Shown piece by piece: positions 14,990 to 23,064 of a DNA stretch of 37,645 nt. The stretch is from contig JAIRTW010000103.1 of assembly GCA_031254875.1 (NCBI GenBank), positions 1 through 37,645 of the forward strand, read 5' to 3'. This DNA is from Candidatus Bathycorpusculum termitum. GTDB taxonomy: Archaea > Thermoproteota > Bathyarchaeia > Bathyarchaeales > Bathycorpusculaceae. Under the pieces are notes generated by a model, which worked only from the letters and a program-made list of their open reading frames with translations, did no database searches and was not told the DNA's origin. Both the position numbers and the translations under genes were made by a program. The stretch's first letter is position 1. The number at the start of each line of letters is the position of its first letter.

Positions 14990-16780
14990 TTAGGCACCAA
15001 CTCTTTCACTGCTTGGGTGATAAAGCATCAGGGGTATACCAACTAGAGGCAATGTCAGCATCCACAAATCCAAATTGTGCCCAAGAGACCATGCATACCA
15101 ATTGCTCCAGATATAGCTACCACCAAAGAATATCCAGTTGAGATAATTCCAGAGGAAGTAGAGACCCAGCAAAGTGATGATAGCCCCAATTCCCCGCAGA
15201 TTAAGAGACTGCCATGTTTGGGTGAGGCCCTTTTTCTTTGCAAAATAGGCAGTATAGAGGGCTAAAGCAATAAGGCCGCCCACGGTTATGATGAAACTAA
15301 ACAGGTTCTGGGGGTAATGGATGAGGTAGCTGGTGCCTTTAGTGCCAACGGTAAGCATCCACGAACCCATGTTGGTTAACCAAAAGACCACTATTAAAAA
15401 CACACCTGATATCCAGGCCCATTTAATAGCACTGGCAGGGGGTTTTTGGTAGCCTATTTTTTTAGCTAAGACAAGCAGGGCAAAGGGCAACACCATAGAT
15501 TCCACAAAGAGTGGGAGGGTGGTCCACGCGAGATTGCTGAGCAAGTCCATAGGTAACCTATAGAAAATCATTGCAAGATAGGCTAAGGTGATGGCTGTCG
15601 GTATAAGGGCAAGCCAATAGATTGCTTCTAGCACTAAAATCCACCGCAGAACCTTATAGAGTCTTGGGGTTGAGAGTAGGCCTCTGTGAAGATAGAACAC
15701 GACGGCGACTAGGGCGATTATGCCGGCTATGAATCGAGCAATTATGCCTACAAAACTACTGATGTCTTGGATGAGTATGACTGTGGAGAGAGACCCACCG
15801 CCGAAGATCGCGCGCTCCCATTCTCCTATCCAATCCAATGTAAAAAGGGAGTGGAGATTAAAGAGAAAATAAGCAAGGGCAACGATAAGCAAGCCGGCTT
15901 TTAATGCAGAGAAGGATTTGAGGGTTTTTTCCCGCAAAATCAAAATGGCGCTTGCCAGAATTAGAACCAGCAATGCTGCGCCGACAATAAACAGGGTTAT
16001 GCGGACGGGAAGTTCGGAGTGCAACACGGTGGTGGAGGGCGTCATAAGCATGCCACCCAAATAGGCAACTAAGAAAACCGCGGTGAAGACGGCCCCTGTG
16101 GCTTCAAGCGTAAGCAACAGCGGCCTCTGTTTTTTCTGTTTTATCCAGATAGCTGAGATAGCACTCAATATAGTGATTAGGGCAACAACAGCAACTATTA
16201 CTGGATAGAATATGGAGGGTTTAAAATTCAAGATATCAGGCCGCCACATATTGGTTTTGTCTATGCTGGTTTCTATGGTGAAGTTTTGTCCAGTCGATCT
16301 TGCGTAGACAAGGGCACCTGTCTCGCGGTCCCAAATATAGCGGGTTGCGCCTGCTGAGTGCAAAACAACCGGTCGTTCGGCACCTGCAATCAACCGCGTC
16401 TGTTTGCCCGTTATGGTTAGGTTGCCTTGTAAAACATCGTAGAATTGGTCACCTGTATTGAGATTGGAGGGAATAAAGAAGGCATCTCCTAAGATGCCCT
16501 CATCGAGATTGAGAGTTATCTGTTCAGTGAAGGTGGTGCTGTTGGCAAATTCTGATGTGACACTTAGGTGTATGATGACCCCTTCCACCTCGAGGATGTC
16601 CATAGTTGCAAATTTTAGGTCATGATCAGCCGGTGGATACCCCGACACACTAACTTGATAGGTTATCCAGTCACCTGTTTTTACACCAGACGAAATTTCT
16701 CCTAAAACGCCCACAGCGGATACAGTTACAAGTATTACTAAAATGATTGCTACCCAGGCGAATTTACGCATTACAATCAA
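14990..16780 (-). CDS. Large integral membrane protein with ectodomain
   Basis: I do not recognise this 596-residue protein. Residues 1-28 form a signal or anchor helix (FAWVAIILVILVTVSAVGVL). About 29-185 is a predicted outside domain rich in beta-strand pattern and Asn-X-Ser/Thr sites (NST, NLT, NFT) suited to AglB glycosylation. From about 190 on there are roughly ten hydrophobic segments with short polar loops. No catalytic motif stands out. It lies downstream of no obvious partner. A surface transporter-like or sensor role is possible, but only the topology is supported. Confidence 0.75.
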   Translation of the reverse strand: MIVMRKFAWVAIILVILVTVSAVGVLGEISSGVKTGDWITYQVSVSGYPPADHDLKFATMDILEVEGVIIHLSVTSEFANSTTFTEQITLNLDEGILGDAFFIPSNLNTGDQFYDVLQGNLTITGKQTRLIAGAERPVVLHSAGATRYIWDRETGALVYARSTGQNFTIETSIDKTNMWRPDILNFKPSIFYPVIVAVVALITILSAISAIWIKQKKQRPLLLTLEATGAVFTAVFLVAYLGGMLMTPSTTVLHSELPVRITLFIVGAALLVLILASAILILREKTLKSFSALKAGLLIVALAYFLFNLHSLFTLDWIGEWERAIFGGGSLSTVILIQDISSFVGIIARFIAGIIALVAVVFYLHRGLLSTPRLYKVLRWILVLEAIYWLALIPTAITLAYLAMIFYRLPMDLLSNLAWTTLPLFVESMVLPFALLVLAKKIGYQKPPASAIKWAWISGVFLIVVFWLTNMGSWMLTVGTKGTSYLIHYPQNLFSFIITVGGLIALALYTAYFAKKKGLTQTWQSLNLRGIGAIITLLGLYFLWNYLNWIFFGGSYIWSNWYAWSLGHNLDLWMLTLPLVGIPLMLYHPSSERVGA

Positions 16781-16864
16781 CTAACTCCTGTGTTGACGCC
16801 CATTAAAAAAGGTATGGTAGCATTCAATACGGCTCACGTTATATTGACGTTTAGAATCGTAAGA

Positions 16865-17527
16865 TCAAGTTTTGTCCCATATATTTTCATATTCCAGTTT
16901 GGTGAAGGGCTGGCGTCTACCATTACTAAAAAGATAGGCATTACCCATTACATAGAGAGTTCCATTCTCATAAACCAGTGCTGATCCTTCAGGAACAGCA
17001 AAAATCTCCTCGTTTAGGGATAGCTTCTTTAGCGTCTCATCTTTTTGAGGTGTATAGTGTACTTTTAGGGTGATGTTTACTAAGCCTAAACCGTTGACGA
17101 TTCGAGCTTTCGAGTTGCTTCTGCAGGTGGTTACGCATTTTTTGCAAAGCGCCAAAGCCCCTGCACTGCGCCCAACCATCACGCCGTTATAACCCGCGAG
17201 CAGTTGGTTTACTCCCATGATTTTGAGACGTTCGATGAGGATGCTTGGTTGCCCGCCTGTCAAATAAATCAGCCCCGCTGTCGCCATCTGCTCCGCTACA
17301 GCCTCTAGCCGTCCATACTCTGCATAATTCACGGAGCTGGCACCGAGACTTCTGAAATAATCGGTTAGGGTTTTCCGTTTTTGGAACCGATTGTCAAAAG
17401 ATGCGCTTGCCCAAGGCAGTACTAAAACGTTAAGCGGTTGAGCGGCGCCTTCGAAGGCTTCCAAGTTAACCTGCTTTGCGCTTCGCTTGTAGACGTTTTC
17501 TCCGCCTAAAAGATAGAGTTTAGACAT
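16865..17527 (-). CDS. Peptidase S51 family (dipeptidase E / cyanophycinase-like)
   Basis: This 220-residue protein is the size of a PepE-type S51 peptidase. The nucleophile elbow VGRSAGALAL places Ser121. The expected catalytic His is His157 (KVHYTPQ), near the PepE spacing. Upstream, the TGGQPSILIERL segment (90-101) matches the family's substrate-side loop, and an N-terminal YLLGGE strand completes the class I amidotransferase-like fold. Dipeptidase E cleaves N-terminal Asp peptides, but the substrate here is not known. It lies 27 nt downstream of the winged-helix regulator on the same strand and may be co-transcribed with it. Confidence 0.82.
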   Translation of the reverse strand: MSKLYLLGGENVYKRSAKQVNLEAFEGAAQPLNVLVLPWASASFDNRFQKRKTLTDYFRSLGASSVNYAEYGRLEAVAEQMATAGLIYLTGGQPSILIERLKIMGVNQLLAGYNGVMVGRSAGALALCKKCVTTCRSNSKARIVNGLGLVNITLKVHYTPQKDETLKKLSLNEEIFAVPEGSALVYENGTLYVMGNAYLFSNGRRQPFTKLEYENIWDKT

Positions 17528-17554
17528 AAATCAGTAAATAAAAAGAGACAGGGA

Positions 17555-18262
17555 TTAAAAAGGATGCTGTTCCACAACAGCCATATATTTCTTCAACAGC
17601 TGCACCGCGGACTCATCGATTGAATAAATTATCCGCAAGTCCTCGTTAACATACAAAATAAACTGGGAGTTTTTGAGCGTTTTCATCTGCCACGTCAACG
17701 CCTGAGAGGTAATCGCAACTTCCTTCGCCAATCTGCCATGAGACAAACGCCGCTTAGATAGGAGCGTTTCAAAAATTTTCTTAGGCGTTCTGCGGCGCAA
17801 CAGACAAATCAGCATCATATCACGATTACTGAACCGCTTTGAAACAAAAAACCGCTTATACCGTCCATCCCGTATAAACGAAACCAGCCCCGATCGCACC
17901 AGCACCCCCAGATGGTACTCTGCTAAGCCCACGGGCAAACAAAGAGCAGAAGTGATTGCACGAAATTGGACACCGGGTTTCTGGTTGATGTAGGCAAAGA
18001 TTTGGCTCCGGGTTGAATTGGCGAGAACGTCTTGGTTTACGGGGGGAGTTTGAACTGTAAGGGAAGGAGGAAACGCCATTAGGGTATACTGGTTGATTGT
18101 TAGAGTATTGTAGTGGGCCATATTTGAAGCTGAAACATAGCAGTTTGGGCCCGGGGTATAGCGGAGGCTTTGTTGCTGACAAATCTGCGCAACAAAACAA
18201 CCCATAACTATGGCGATTAAACCGAGACCTGCACAGAAGAGTAACACTCGTTTCTTGTCCAA
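17555..18262 (-). CDS. Membrane-anchored tandem winged-helix regulator
   Basis: The 235 residues start with a single membrane segment (VLLFCAGLGLIAIVMGCFVA, 6-25) and a Pro/Asn/Thr-rich spacer to about residue 80. A first winged helix (about 82-147; TRSQIFAYINQKPG, RAITSALCLPVGLAEYHLGVL) resembles ArsR- or MarR-type domains. A second follows (about 150-220; LSHGRLAKEVAITSQALTWQMKTL). The DNA-binding part would be cytoplasmic if the N-terminus is outside. Two copies of a 17-18 nt repeat lie 54-90 nt upstream of the start, suggesting autoregulation. The ligand or signal is unknown. Confidence 0.78.
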   Translation of the reverse strand: MDKKRVLLFCAGLGLIAIVMGCFVAQICQQQSLRYTPGPNCYVSASNMAHYNTLTINQYTLMAFPPSLTVQTPPVNQDVLANSTRSQIFAYINQKPGVQFRAITSALCLPVGLAEYHLGVLVRSGLVSFIRDGRYKRFFVSKRFSNRDMMLICLLRRRTPKKIFETLLSKRRLSHGRLAKEVAITSQALTWQMKTLKNSQFILYVNEDLRIIYSIDESAVQLLKKYMAVVEQHPF

Positions 18263-18315
18263 AGCTTTCCCCTGAAAGGCATGAGCTGTTAAGGTTTTTA
18301 ACTCTATTCGTAAGC

Positions 18316-18352
18316 GAATGTACTAATTTCCCAATGAATGACTAATTTCCCA
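18316..18352. repeat. Tandem operator-like direct repeat
   Basis: Two near-identical units occur in direct orientation: GAATGTACTAATTTCCCA (18316-18333) and GAATGACTAATTTCCCA (18336-18352). The shared 12-mer ACTAATTTCCCA has a 19-nt period, close to two helical turns. They lie upstream of the winged-helix gene and about 190 nt from the divergent small gene at 18542. The rest of 18353-18541 is very AT-rich, with no gene. Confidence 0.6.
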
Positions 18353-18541
18353 CAAAAACTGTTATTTAAAGCGGATAAAGACAAATGAAAATAAGTTAAC
18401 AATACATCAAGTTATTGAGTAATTTAATGAATTTAAAAAAATAAAAAACATTTAAAATTTCCTTTTTACTTTTTGTTTTTCGAATTGATTAAGAATAGGT
18501 GAATGCTTATTAGTTTGGGCTGAAATTAGCGGTTGATAACT

Positions 18542-18751
18542 ATGACTCCTGAAGGTTATGTGGAGTATAAACGCCGGGAATTCTGTAAAGATATCCAATG
18601 CGCAGTACAGCTGGAACTAAACAGACAGATTGAGGGCTCAGCGGCATACGAACAGATACGTAAAAAATGTAGCCACGCCTGCCTCTACACGACATGGCAG
18701 TTCCATCATTGGCTTATAGAAAAGGGCTACTTGATTCTAAAACCTTCCTAA
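18542..18751 (+). CDS. Small conserved-type Cys/His protein
   Basis: This 69-residue protein has the pattern REFCKDIQC, KKCSHAC and TTWQFHHWLIEKGYLI. Four cysteines and two adjacent histidines suggest a metal site. I recall similar short archaeal proteins with CKDIQCPVQLEL and FHHWLIEKGYLIVRP but know no function for them. The ATG at 18542 is favoured over a TTG three codons upstream. It is divergent from the regulator gene and may share its control region. Confidence 0.65.
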   Translation: MTPEGYVEYKRREFCKDIQCAVQLELNRQIEGSAAYEQIRKKCSHACLYTTWQFHHWLIEKGYLILKPS

Positions 18752-18944
18752 AAATAATCTATAAAAAACCGAAAAGATGCCAAGTAGCACCAAATCGATC
18801 TAAAACAACCCAAATTAAGTGCATAATAGCTCGAGGTTTCACTTAACAGATTACATGTGAGTTCATTCCCGGCAAGGCAATACCAGTTTGCTTAGCATAA
18901 AGTTATTTAATTCTTAAACCAACTGTTTTTTTGGAGAAATCATT

Positions 18945-19742
18945 ATGGAGTGGGGAATGAAAAACCGATTAAGCAAGCTCTTTCAAAAAGACGGAAAAAC
19001 CTTGTTTTTACCCATTGACCACGGTTACTTCCAAGGTCCAACGCATTGCCTTGAGAAACCCGCGGAGACAATCAAACCGATTTACCAGTATGCCGAAGCA
19101 CTGATGCTCACCCGCGGTGTGTTACGAAACTGTATTGACCCAGCCATTGAGAAACCAATTATTATGCGGGTTTCCGGTGCCGTTTCAGTCGTTGGAGAAG
19201 ATTTAGCCAACGAATCCTTAGTCACATCCATCAGGGAAATTCTACGGCTCAACGCCTCCGCAGTATCAATGTCTGTTTTTGTCGGCAGTAAATATGAGAA
19301 CAAAAGTCTAACAAACCTCGCCAAACTCGTCAACGAATGCGAAGACTACGGTATCCCTGTCATGGCAGTCTGCGCTGTGGGCAAGGAACTTGAAAAACGG
19401 GAAGCCCGCTATCTATCCCTCTCAGCCAGAATCGCTGCAGAAATCGGCGCTCGTGTCGTCAAAACCTATTACTGTAAAGAAAACTTTGAAAAAGTCATTA
19501 ACGGATGTCCAGTACCTGTTGTCATCGCGGGTGGACCTAAAACCGAAACTCAGCGGGAAGTCTTTGACTTCGTCTACGACGGCATGCAAAAAGGTGCATC
19601 AGGCGTCAACTTGGGACGCAACATCTGGCAGACTGAGCATCCCGTCGCATCAATTAGAGCAATCCGCGCCATAATCCACGACGGCTACACAGCACAGGAA
19701 GCCGACGACCTCTACAATCAAATCAAAGCTGGCAGAGACTAA
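18945..19742 (+). CDS. LsrF/FbaB-type class I aldolase
   Basis: This 265-residue TIM-barrel enzyme is closest by eye to bacterial LsrF, the 3-hydroxy-5-phosphonooxypentane-2,4-dione thiolase. Shared blocks are WGMKNRLSKLF (3-13), LPIDHGYFQGPT (22-33), LTRGVLRN, IAAEIGARVVKTYYCKENF, CPVPVVIAGG and GASGVNLGRNIWQ. Lys173 (VVKTYY) is the Schiff-base lysine and Asp25 the conserved acid. The same fold includes archaeal fructose-bisphosphate aldolase and ADH synthase, so the substrate is uncertain. A GGAG motif precedes the ATG, and TTATTTAAT lies about 40 nt upstream as a likely TATA box. The zinc dehydrogenase begins 27 nt downstream, forming an apparent two-gene operon. Confidence 0.88.
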   Translation: MEWGMKNRLSKLFQKDGKTLFLPIDHGYFQGPTHCLEKPAETIKPIYQYAEALMLTRGVLRNCIDPAIEKPIIMRVSGAVSVVGEDLANESLVTSIREILRLNASAVSMSVFVGSKYENKSLTNLAKLVNECEDYGIPVMAVCAVGKELEKREARYLSLSARIAAEIGARVVKTYYCKENFEKVINGCPVPVVIAGGPKTETQREVFDFVYDGMQKGASGVNLGRNIWQTEHPVASIRAIRAIIHDGYTAQEADDLYNQIKAGRD

Positions 19743-19769
19743 TAAAGCCCTTTTTCTTTTGGTGATCTT

Positions 19770-20792
19770 ATGTTAGCTGCCTTCTACTACAATAACCATG
19801 ACGTGCGGGTGCAAGAAATTCCAACTCCCAAAGTCGGCGAAGAAGAAGTTCTGCTTAAAGTGATGGCGAGCGGCATCTGTGGTAGTGATGTCATCGAATG
19901 GTACCGCATCCCCAAGGCGCCACGTGTGCTGGGACATGAAGTCACAGGCATCATCACCCAAGCTGGAAACAAAGTTGAGGGCTGGCAAGGAGAACGCGTT
20001 TTTATTTCCCACCATGTTCCCTGCTTTGAGTGCCGGCACTGCCAAAGAGGTAACCACACCGCCTGTCACACGCTTCATACAACCAACTATTATCCTGGAG
20101 GATTCGCCCAGTATGTACTTGTTCCCAAAATTAATGTACAACACGGCATCTATAGATTACCTGACACCATGAGTTTTGAGGAAGGCACATTTATTGAACC
20201 ATTAGCCTGCGTATCCCGTGGACAGAGATTAGCAGGGCTTAAAAACGACGATACCGTGCTCATCATCGGTAGCGGCATCAGCGGCATTCTCCACATCCAG
20301 CTTGCCAAATACAAGGGTGTTAAGAACCTCATCGTCGCCGACATCAACCCATACCGGCTCGAATTAGCCAAGAAATTCGGCGCACAACATACTCTCGATG
20401 CCAAGGCCAGTCTAGCAGAGAAACTGCGGGAGTTAACGGGACATTTAGCTGATCAAGTTATCGTCTGCACAGGCGCAGCCTCAGCAGCTATATCCTCGAT
20501 GGACTGTGTGGAAAACGGGGGCACAATCCTCTTCTTTGCAGTACCTGACCCAACCGTTAAGCTACAGGTGCCTATCAACCAGTTCTGGCGCAATGAAATC
20601 ACCATGCGTACAAGCTATGGCGCCTCCCCCATCGACATCGAAGACGCCCTGCGGATTTTAGCAACAGGCAAACTCAACGTCAAAGAAATGATAACCCATC
20701 GGCTTCCACTCACTGAAGCACAAGAAGGTTTCCGACTGATGGCTGAAGCCGGCAACTCGCTTAAAGTTATATTGGAACCCGACCAACAATAA
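19770..20792 (+). CDS. Zinc-dependent alcohol/polyol dehydrogenase (MDR)
   Basis: This 340-residue medium-chain dehydrogenase is of the threonine/sorbitol type. Catalytic zinc ligands are Cys37 (GICGSD), His56 (GHE) and Glu143 (EPLACV). The structural zinc site is Cys85, 88, 91 and 99 (CFECRHCQRGNHTAC). The Rossmann motif is GSGISG (167-172), and Asp191 (VADINP) at the end of the next strand favours NAD over NADP. It follows the LsrF-like aldolase closely and probably acts on the same sugar or sugar phosphate pathway, supplying or removing a keto group. Confidence 0.9.
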   Translation: MLAAFYYNNHDVRVQEIPTPKVGEEEVLLKVMASGICGSDVIEWYRIPKAPRVLGHEVTGIITQAGNKVEGWQGERVFISHHVPCFECRHCQRGNHTACHTLHTTNYYPGGFAQYVLVPKINVQHGIYRLPDTMSFEEGTFIEPLACVSRGQRLAGLKNDDTVLIIGSGISGILHIQLAKYKGVKNLIVADINPYRLELAKKFGAQHTLDAKASLAEKLRELTGHLADQVIVCTGAASAAISSMDCVENGGTILFFAVPDPTVKLQVPINQFWRNEITMRTSYGASPIDIEDALRILATGKLNVKEMITHRLPLTEAQEGFRLMAEAGNSLKVILEPDQQ

Positions 20793-21156
20793 ACACAAAA
20801 GGTAATGTACCGCATTATTTTTATATATAATTATAATACAACCTTTTTCTTCTTAAAGAGAGGAAAACTGGCGAGTTTTATTAAAAATAAAAAATATCGC
20901 CAAACCTCAGCCGTACCTTCTGCGAATTATTTGCTCGAGAATTTCAGGCCCGAGAGGTCTGAAAAAATAAATGATACGTGAGCAACCCACTAAAATATCC
21001 TTTTTCTCTCACTCGTGTTAACGCCAGCTAATTTTTACATCCACATTTTCTGCTCCGTTAAATTCCAATTGCATAAGTTATTTTTGAACTCTTTTCCATC
21101 TTGTTACCTCTGAATTAATATTAATCCAACTGATATATAGCGTATAGTTATGCGTT
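20793..21156. other. AT-rich intergenic region with hairpins and promoter
   Basis: No gene is seen. TGGCGA (20869) and TCGCCA flank an A/T-rich loop and could end transcription of the dehydrogenase. TTTCAGGCC-CGAGA-GGTCTGAAA (20942-20964) is a 9-bp hairpin with one G-T pair. ATTAATATTAAT (21114-21125) is a palindrome just before the TATA-like GATATATAG (21132-21140). That element lies about 20 nt from the nitroreductase ATG, consistent with a leaderless transcript. Confidence 0.4.
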
Positions 21157-21789
21157 ATGCCCATAGCAGACATATATGACGTGATTAGACAACGCCGAAG
21201 CATCCGCAGATACCAACCCAAACCAGTTCCCAAAGAGACAGTGCGGGAAGTTTTGGAAGCGGCGACTTGTGCGCCTTCTGCACACAACAGCCAGCCATGG
21301 CGCTTCATCATTTTAGAGGACACAAAGGTTAAATGGGATTTGGCTGAGCAGATGGCAGAGGCATGGGCAACAGATTTAGCAAAGGGTAACCAAACGGTCG
21401 ATGCTAAAACGCGCAGTGACCGAGTAGAGCGGTTCGCAAATGCACCGGTACTGATTTTGGCGAATTTAACGATGGACGGGCTAAGAAAATTCCCCGACGA
21501 GCCACGGCAGAGGATTGAACGAGATTTGGCGGTGGAGAGTTTAGGTGCAGGCATCCAAAACCTGCTTTTGGCGGCACACGCATCTGGTTTGGGCGCTTGC
21601 TGGTACTGTGCACCCGCATTCTGCAAAGGACTTGTACAGGAAATACTAAAAATCCCCAAATCAGTTGAGCCACATGCATTCATTATACTAGGTTATCCAG
21701 CGGAGTGCCCACCGGGACCACCCAAAAAGAAACACACGGATTATTGTTTTGTTAATTTTTGGGGAACCCATGAACTGAGTGACCCTTGA
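21157..21789 (+). CDS. Nitroreductase-family flavoprotein
   Basis: The 210 residues fit an FMN-dependent nitroreductase-fold protein. RRRSIRRYQPKPVP (12-25) supplies the phosphate-binding arginines. APSAHNSQPWRFII gives the flavin contact, and AGIQNLLLAAHASGLGACW is the typical central helix. The C-terminal GYPAECPPGPPKK is the usual flavin-binding end. The insert RKFPDEPRQRIERDLAVES is close to that in FbiB-type C-terminal domains of F420 metabolism, but no ligase domain is attached. The true substrate cannot be told from sequence. It is monocistronic, with its own TATA box. Confidence 0.88.
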   Translation: MPIADIYDVIRQRRSIRRYQPKPVPKETVREVLEAATCAPSAHNSQPWRFIILEDTKVKWDLAEQMAEAWATDLAKGNQTVDAKTRSDRVERFANAPVLILANLTMDGLRKFPDEPRQRIERDLAVESLGAGIQNLLLAAHASGLGACWYCAPAFCKGLVQEILKIPKSVEPHAFIILGYPAECPPGPPKKKHTDYCFVNFWGTHELSDP

Positions 21790-21925
21790 TTTCGCAGACT
21801 TGGTGCTAAAAGCACACCAAACCACTCCATAGGTTTCTGTATAGGTATCAGGATAATAAATATCTGCAGAAAAACCCGCACGTATTTTTTATAGCGGCTA
21901 TCAGCTTCCAAATATAAGACAAATA

Positions 21926-22258
21926 TTAGGACTTTATCATTGTTAGCAACATTTTGAAACGTGTTTTTGCCGCTAACGCGTGAGGTTGATTGGCGGGCAT
22001 TAGGGTCAATTCTCCGCCCTTGAGCGCGACAGGCTTGCCTGCGATGGTGATATCAACTGTACCTTCTAAAACATAAACCAATGCGTCATAGGGTGCGGTA
22101 TGCTCGCTTAAGCCTTGCCCTTCATCAAAAGCAAACAGCGTCACTGTACCTGTTTTTTTATCGATTAGGGTTCGGCTGACAACTGAACCCACCCGATAAT
22201 CGATTAAATCTGTTAGAATTGAAACATGTGAAGCAATATTTACTTTATTTGTTGACAT
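21926..22258 (-). CDS. Cupin-domain protein
   Basis: This small single-cupin beta-barrel protein is 110 residues from the ATG at 22258, with a second ATG four codons upstream. The motif region EHTAPYDALVYVLEG keeps one His and the Glu of the first cupin motif but not a full HxH. The second motif is MPANQPHAL with one His. Metal binding is therefore possible, though with fewer ligands than usual. Such stand-alone cupins often bind small ligands or protect against toxic compounds, but no specific role is shown. It lies 34 nt downstream of msrB on the same strand. Confidence 0.82.
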   Translation of the reverse strand: MSTNKVNIASHVSILTDLIDYRVGSVVSRTLIDKKTGTVTLFAFDEGQGLSEHTAPYDALVYVLEGTVDITIAGKPVALKGGELTLMPANQPHALAAKTRFKMLLTMIKS

Positions 22259-22292
22259 AATAAACACCATAATTTAGTAACTCTGCTTAAAA

Positions 22293-22691
22293 TCAGAGTC
22301 CATTTGATTTATTCGAAATGAAATCCATAGATAGTGAATTGACACAGTGCCGGGTATTCTTCTTTGTTAAGTGTTCACCGATAAAAACGTGGCCAAGATG
22401 GGCACCACAGTTGGCGCATTCAATTTCTATCCGCACACCATCAGGATCAGATAACCGCTTCACTGCCCCAGGAATTTCTTCGTCAAAGCTGGGCCAGCCA
22501 CAACCTGCCTCAAATTTGGTCTCTGAACGGTATAATTTGGCCCCGCATCTCCTGCAGACGTAGGTACCTTTTTCCCAGAATGCATAGTATTTACCGGTAA
22601 AAGCCATCTCAGTGCCTTTGTGGACTATAACTTGTTCTTCTTTGGGTGAGAGTTTTTTTTGCTGTTGAAAACCTGACAAAACAAACAACAC
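22293..22691 (-). CDS. msrB: Peptide methionine-(R)-S-oxide reductase MsrB
   Basis: MsrB repairs methionine-R-sulfoxide in proteins. The 132 residues carry the structural zinc cysteines Cys46/Cys49 (CRRC) and Cys92/Cys95 (CANC). The substrate site is GCGWPSF, with a possible resolving Cys64. The nucleophile is Cys116 in RHCVNSLSMDF. Length and motif order are normal. It is divergent from the PRC-barrel gene, with about 80 nt between them that contain a TATA-like ATATAAAC, and a cupin gene follows. Confidence 0.95.
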   Translation of the reverse strand: MLFVLSGFQQQKKLSPKEEQVIVHKGTEMAFTGKYYAFWEKGTYVCRRCGAKLYRSETKFEAGCGWPSFDEEIPGAVKRLSDPDGVRIEIECANCGAHLGHVFIGEHLTKKNTRHCVNSLSMDFISNKSNGL

Positions 22692-22731
22692 TCATATTAT
22701 GAATACGGGATGTTAAAAACCTTCTAAATAA

Positions 22732-22766
22732 CAGATATAAACCGCGCGCCCCATTTTTATAATGGG
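22732..22766. promoter_or_regulatory. Divergent promoter region with hairpin
   Basis: GATATAAACC (22732-22741) can be read as a TATA box for either the PRC-barrel gene (ATG 38 nt on) or msrB (start 42 nt away on the other strand). CCCATT-TTTAT-AATGGG (22750-22766) is a perfect 6-bp inverted repeat that includes the only Shine-Dalgarno-like GGG before the PRC-barrel ATG. It could mask ribosome binding or act as an operator. Confidence 0.4.
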
Positions 22767-22774
22767 ATATTTTT

Positions 22775-23056
22775 ATGGTTGAAATAACTCGGCTTTTTTG
22801 GAAAAAAGCATTTACTGCAGATAATTTTGAACTTGGCGAAATCAACAGTGCCGACGTAGACATGGATACCTGGCAGATAAAGAGTTTGTTTGTTAACTTA
22901 ACTGATGAATCAGCACGTTTGTTTGGATTTAAACATCCCTTTCTTGGCAAAGTCACAGTTTGCCTACCGGTTTCCGCCGTTAAAACCATCACGGATCATG
23001 CCATACTAAACCAGACATTTGAACAACTTCGCAGTCTCAAACAATGCAAAGAATAA
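22775..23056 (+). CDS. PRC-barrel domain protein
   Basis: The 93 residues match a stand-alone archaeal PRC-barrel. It begins with a strand and helix (TRLFWKKAFTADNFELGEI). The core is VDMDTWQIKSLFVNLTDESARLFG, followed by the VTVCLPVSAVKTI strand. Such proteins occur with RNA processing, cell division (CdpB-type) and photosynthetic roles in different groups. This one cannot be assigned further. It is divergent from msrB and convergent with the surface protein gene 8 nt downstream. Confidence 0.8.
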   Translation: MVEITRLFWKKAFTADNFELGEINSADVDMDTWQIKSLFVNLTDESARLFGFKHPFLGKVTVCLPVSAVKTITDHAILNQTFEQLRSLKQCKE

Positions 23057-23064
23057 CCACTATC

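Noticed and set aside
17856-18200. 114-codon minus-strand frame within the regulator gene
   Set aside because: It is an alternative frame of the tandem winged-helix gene, with Pro/Ser-rich shadow composition.
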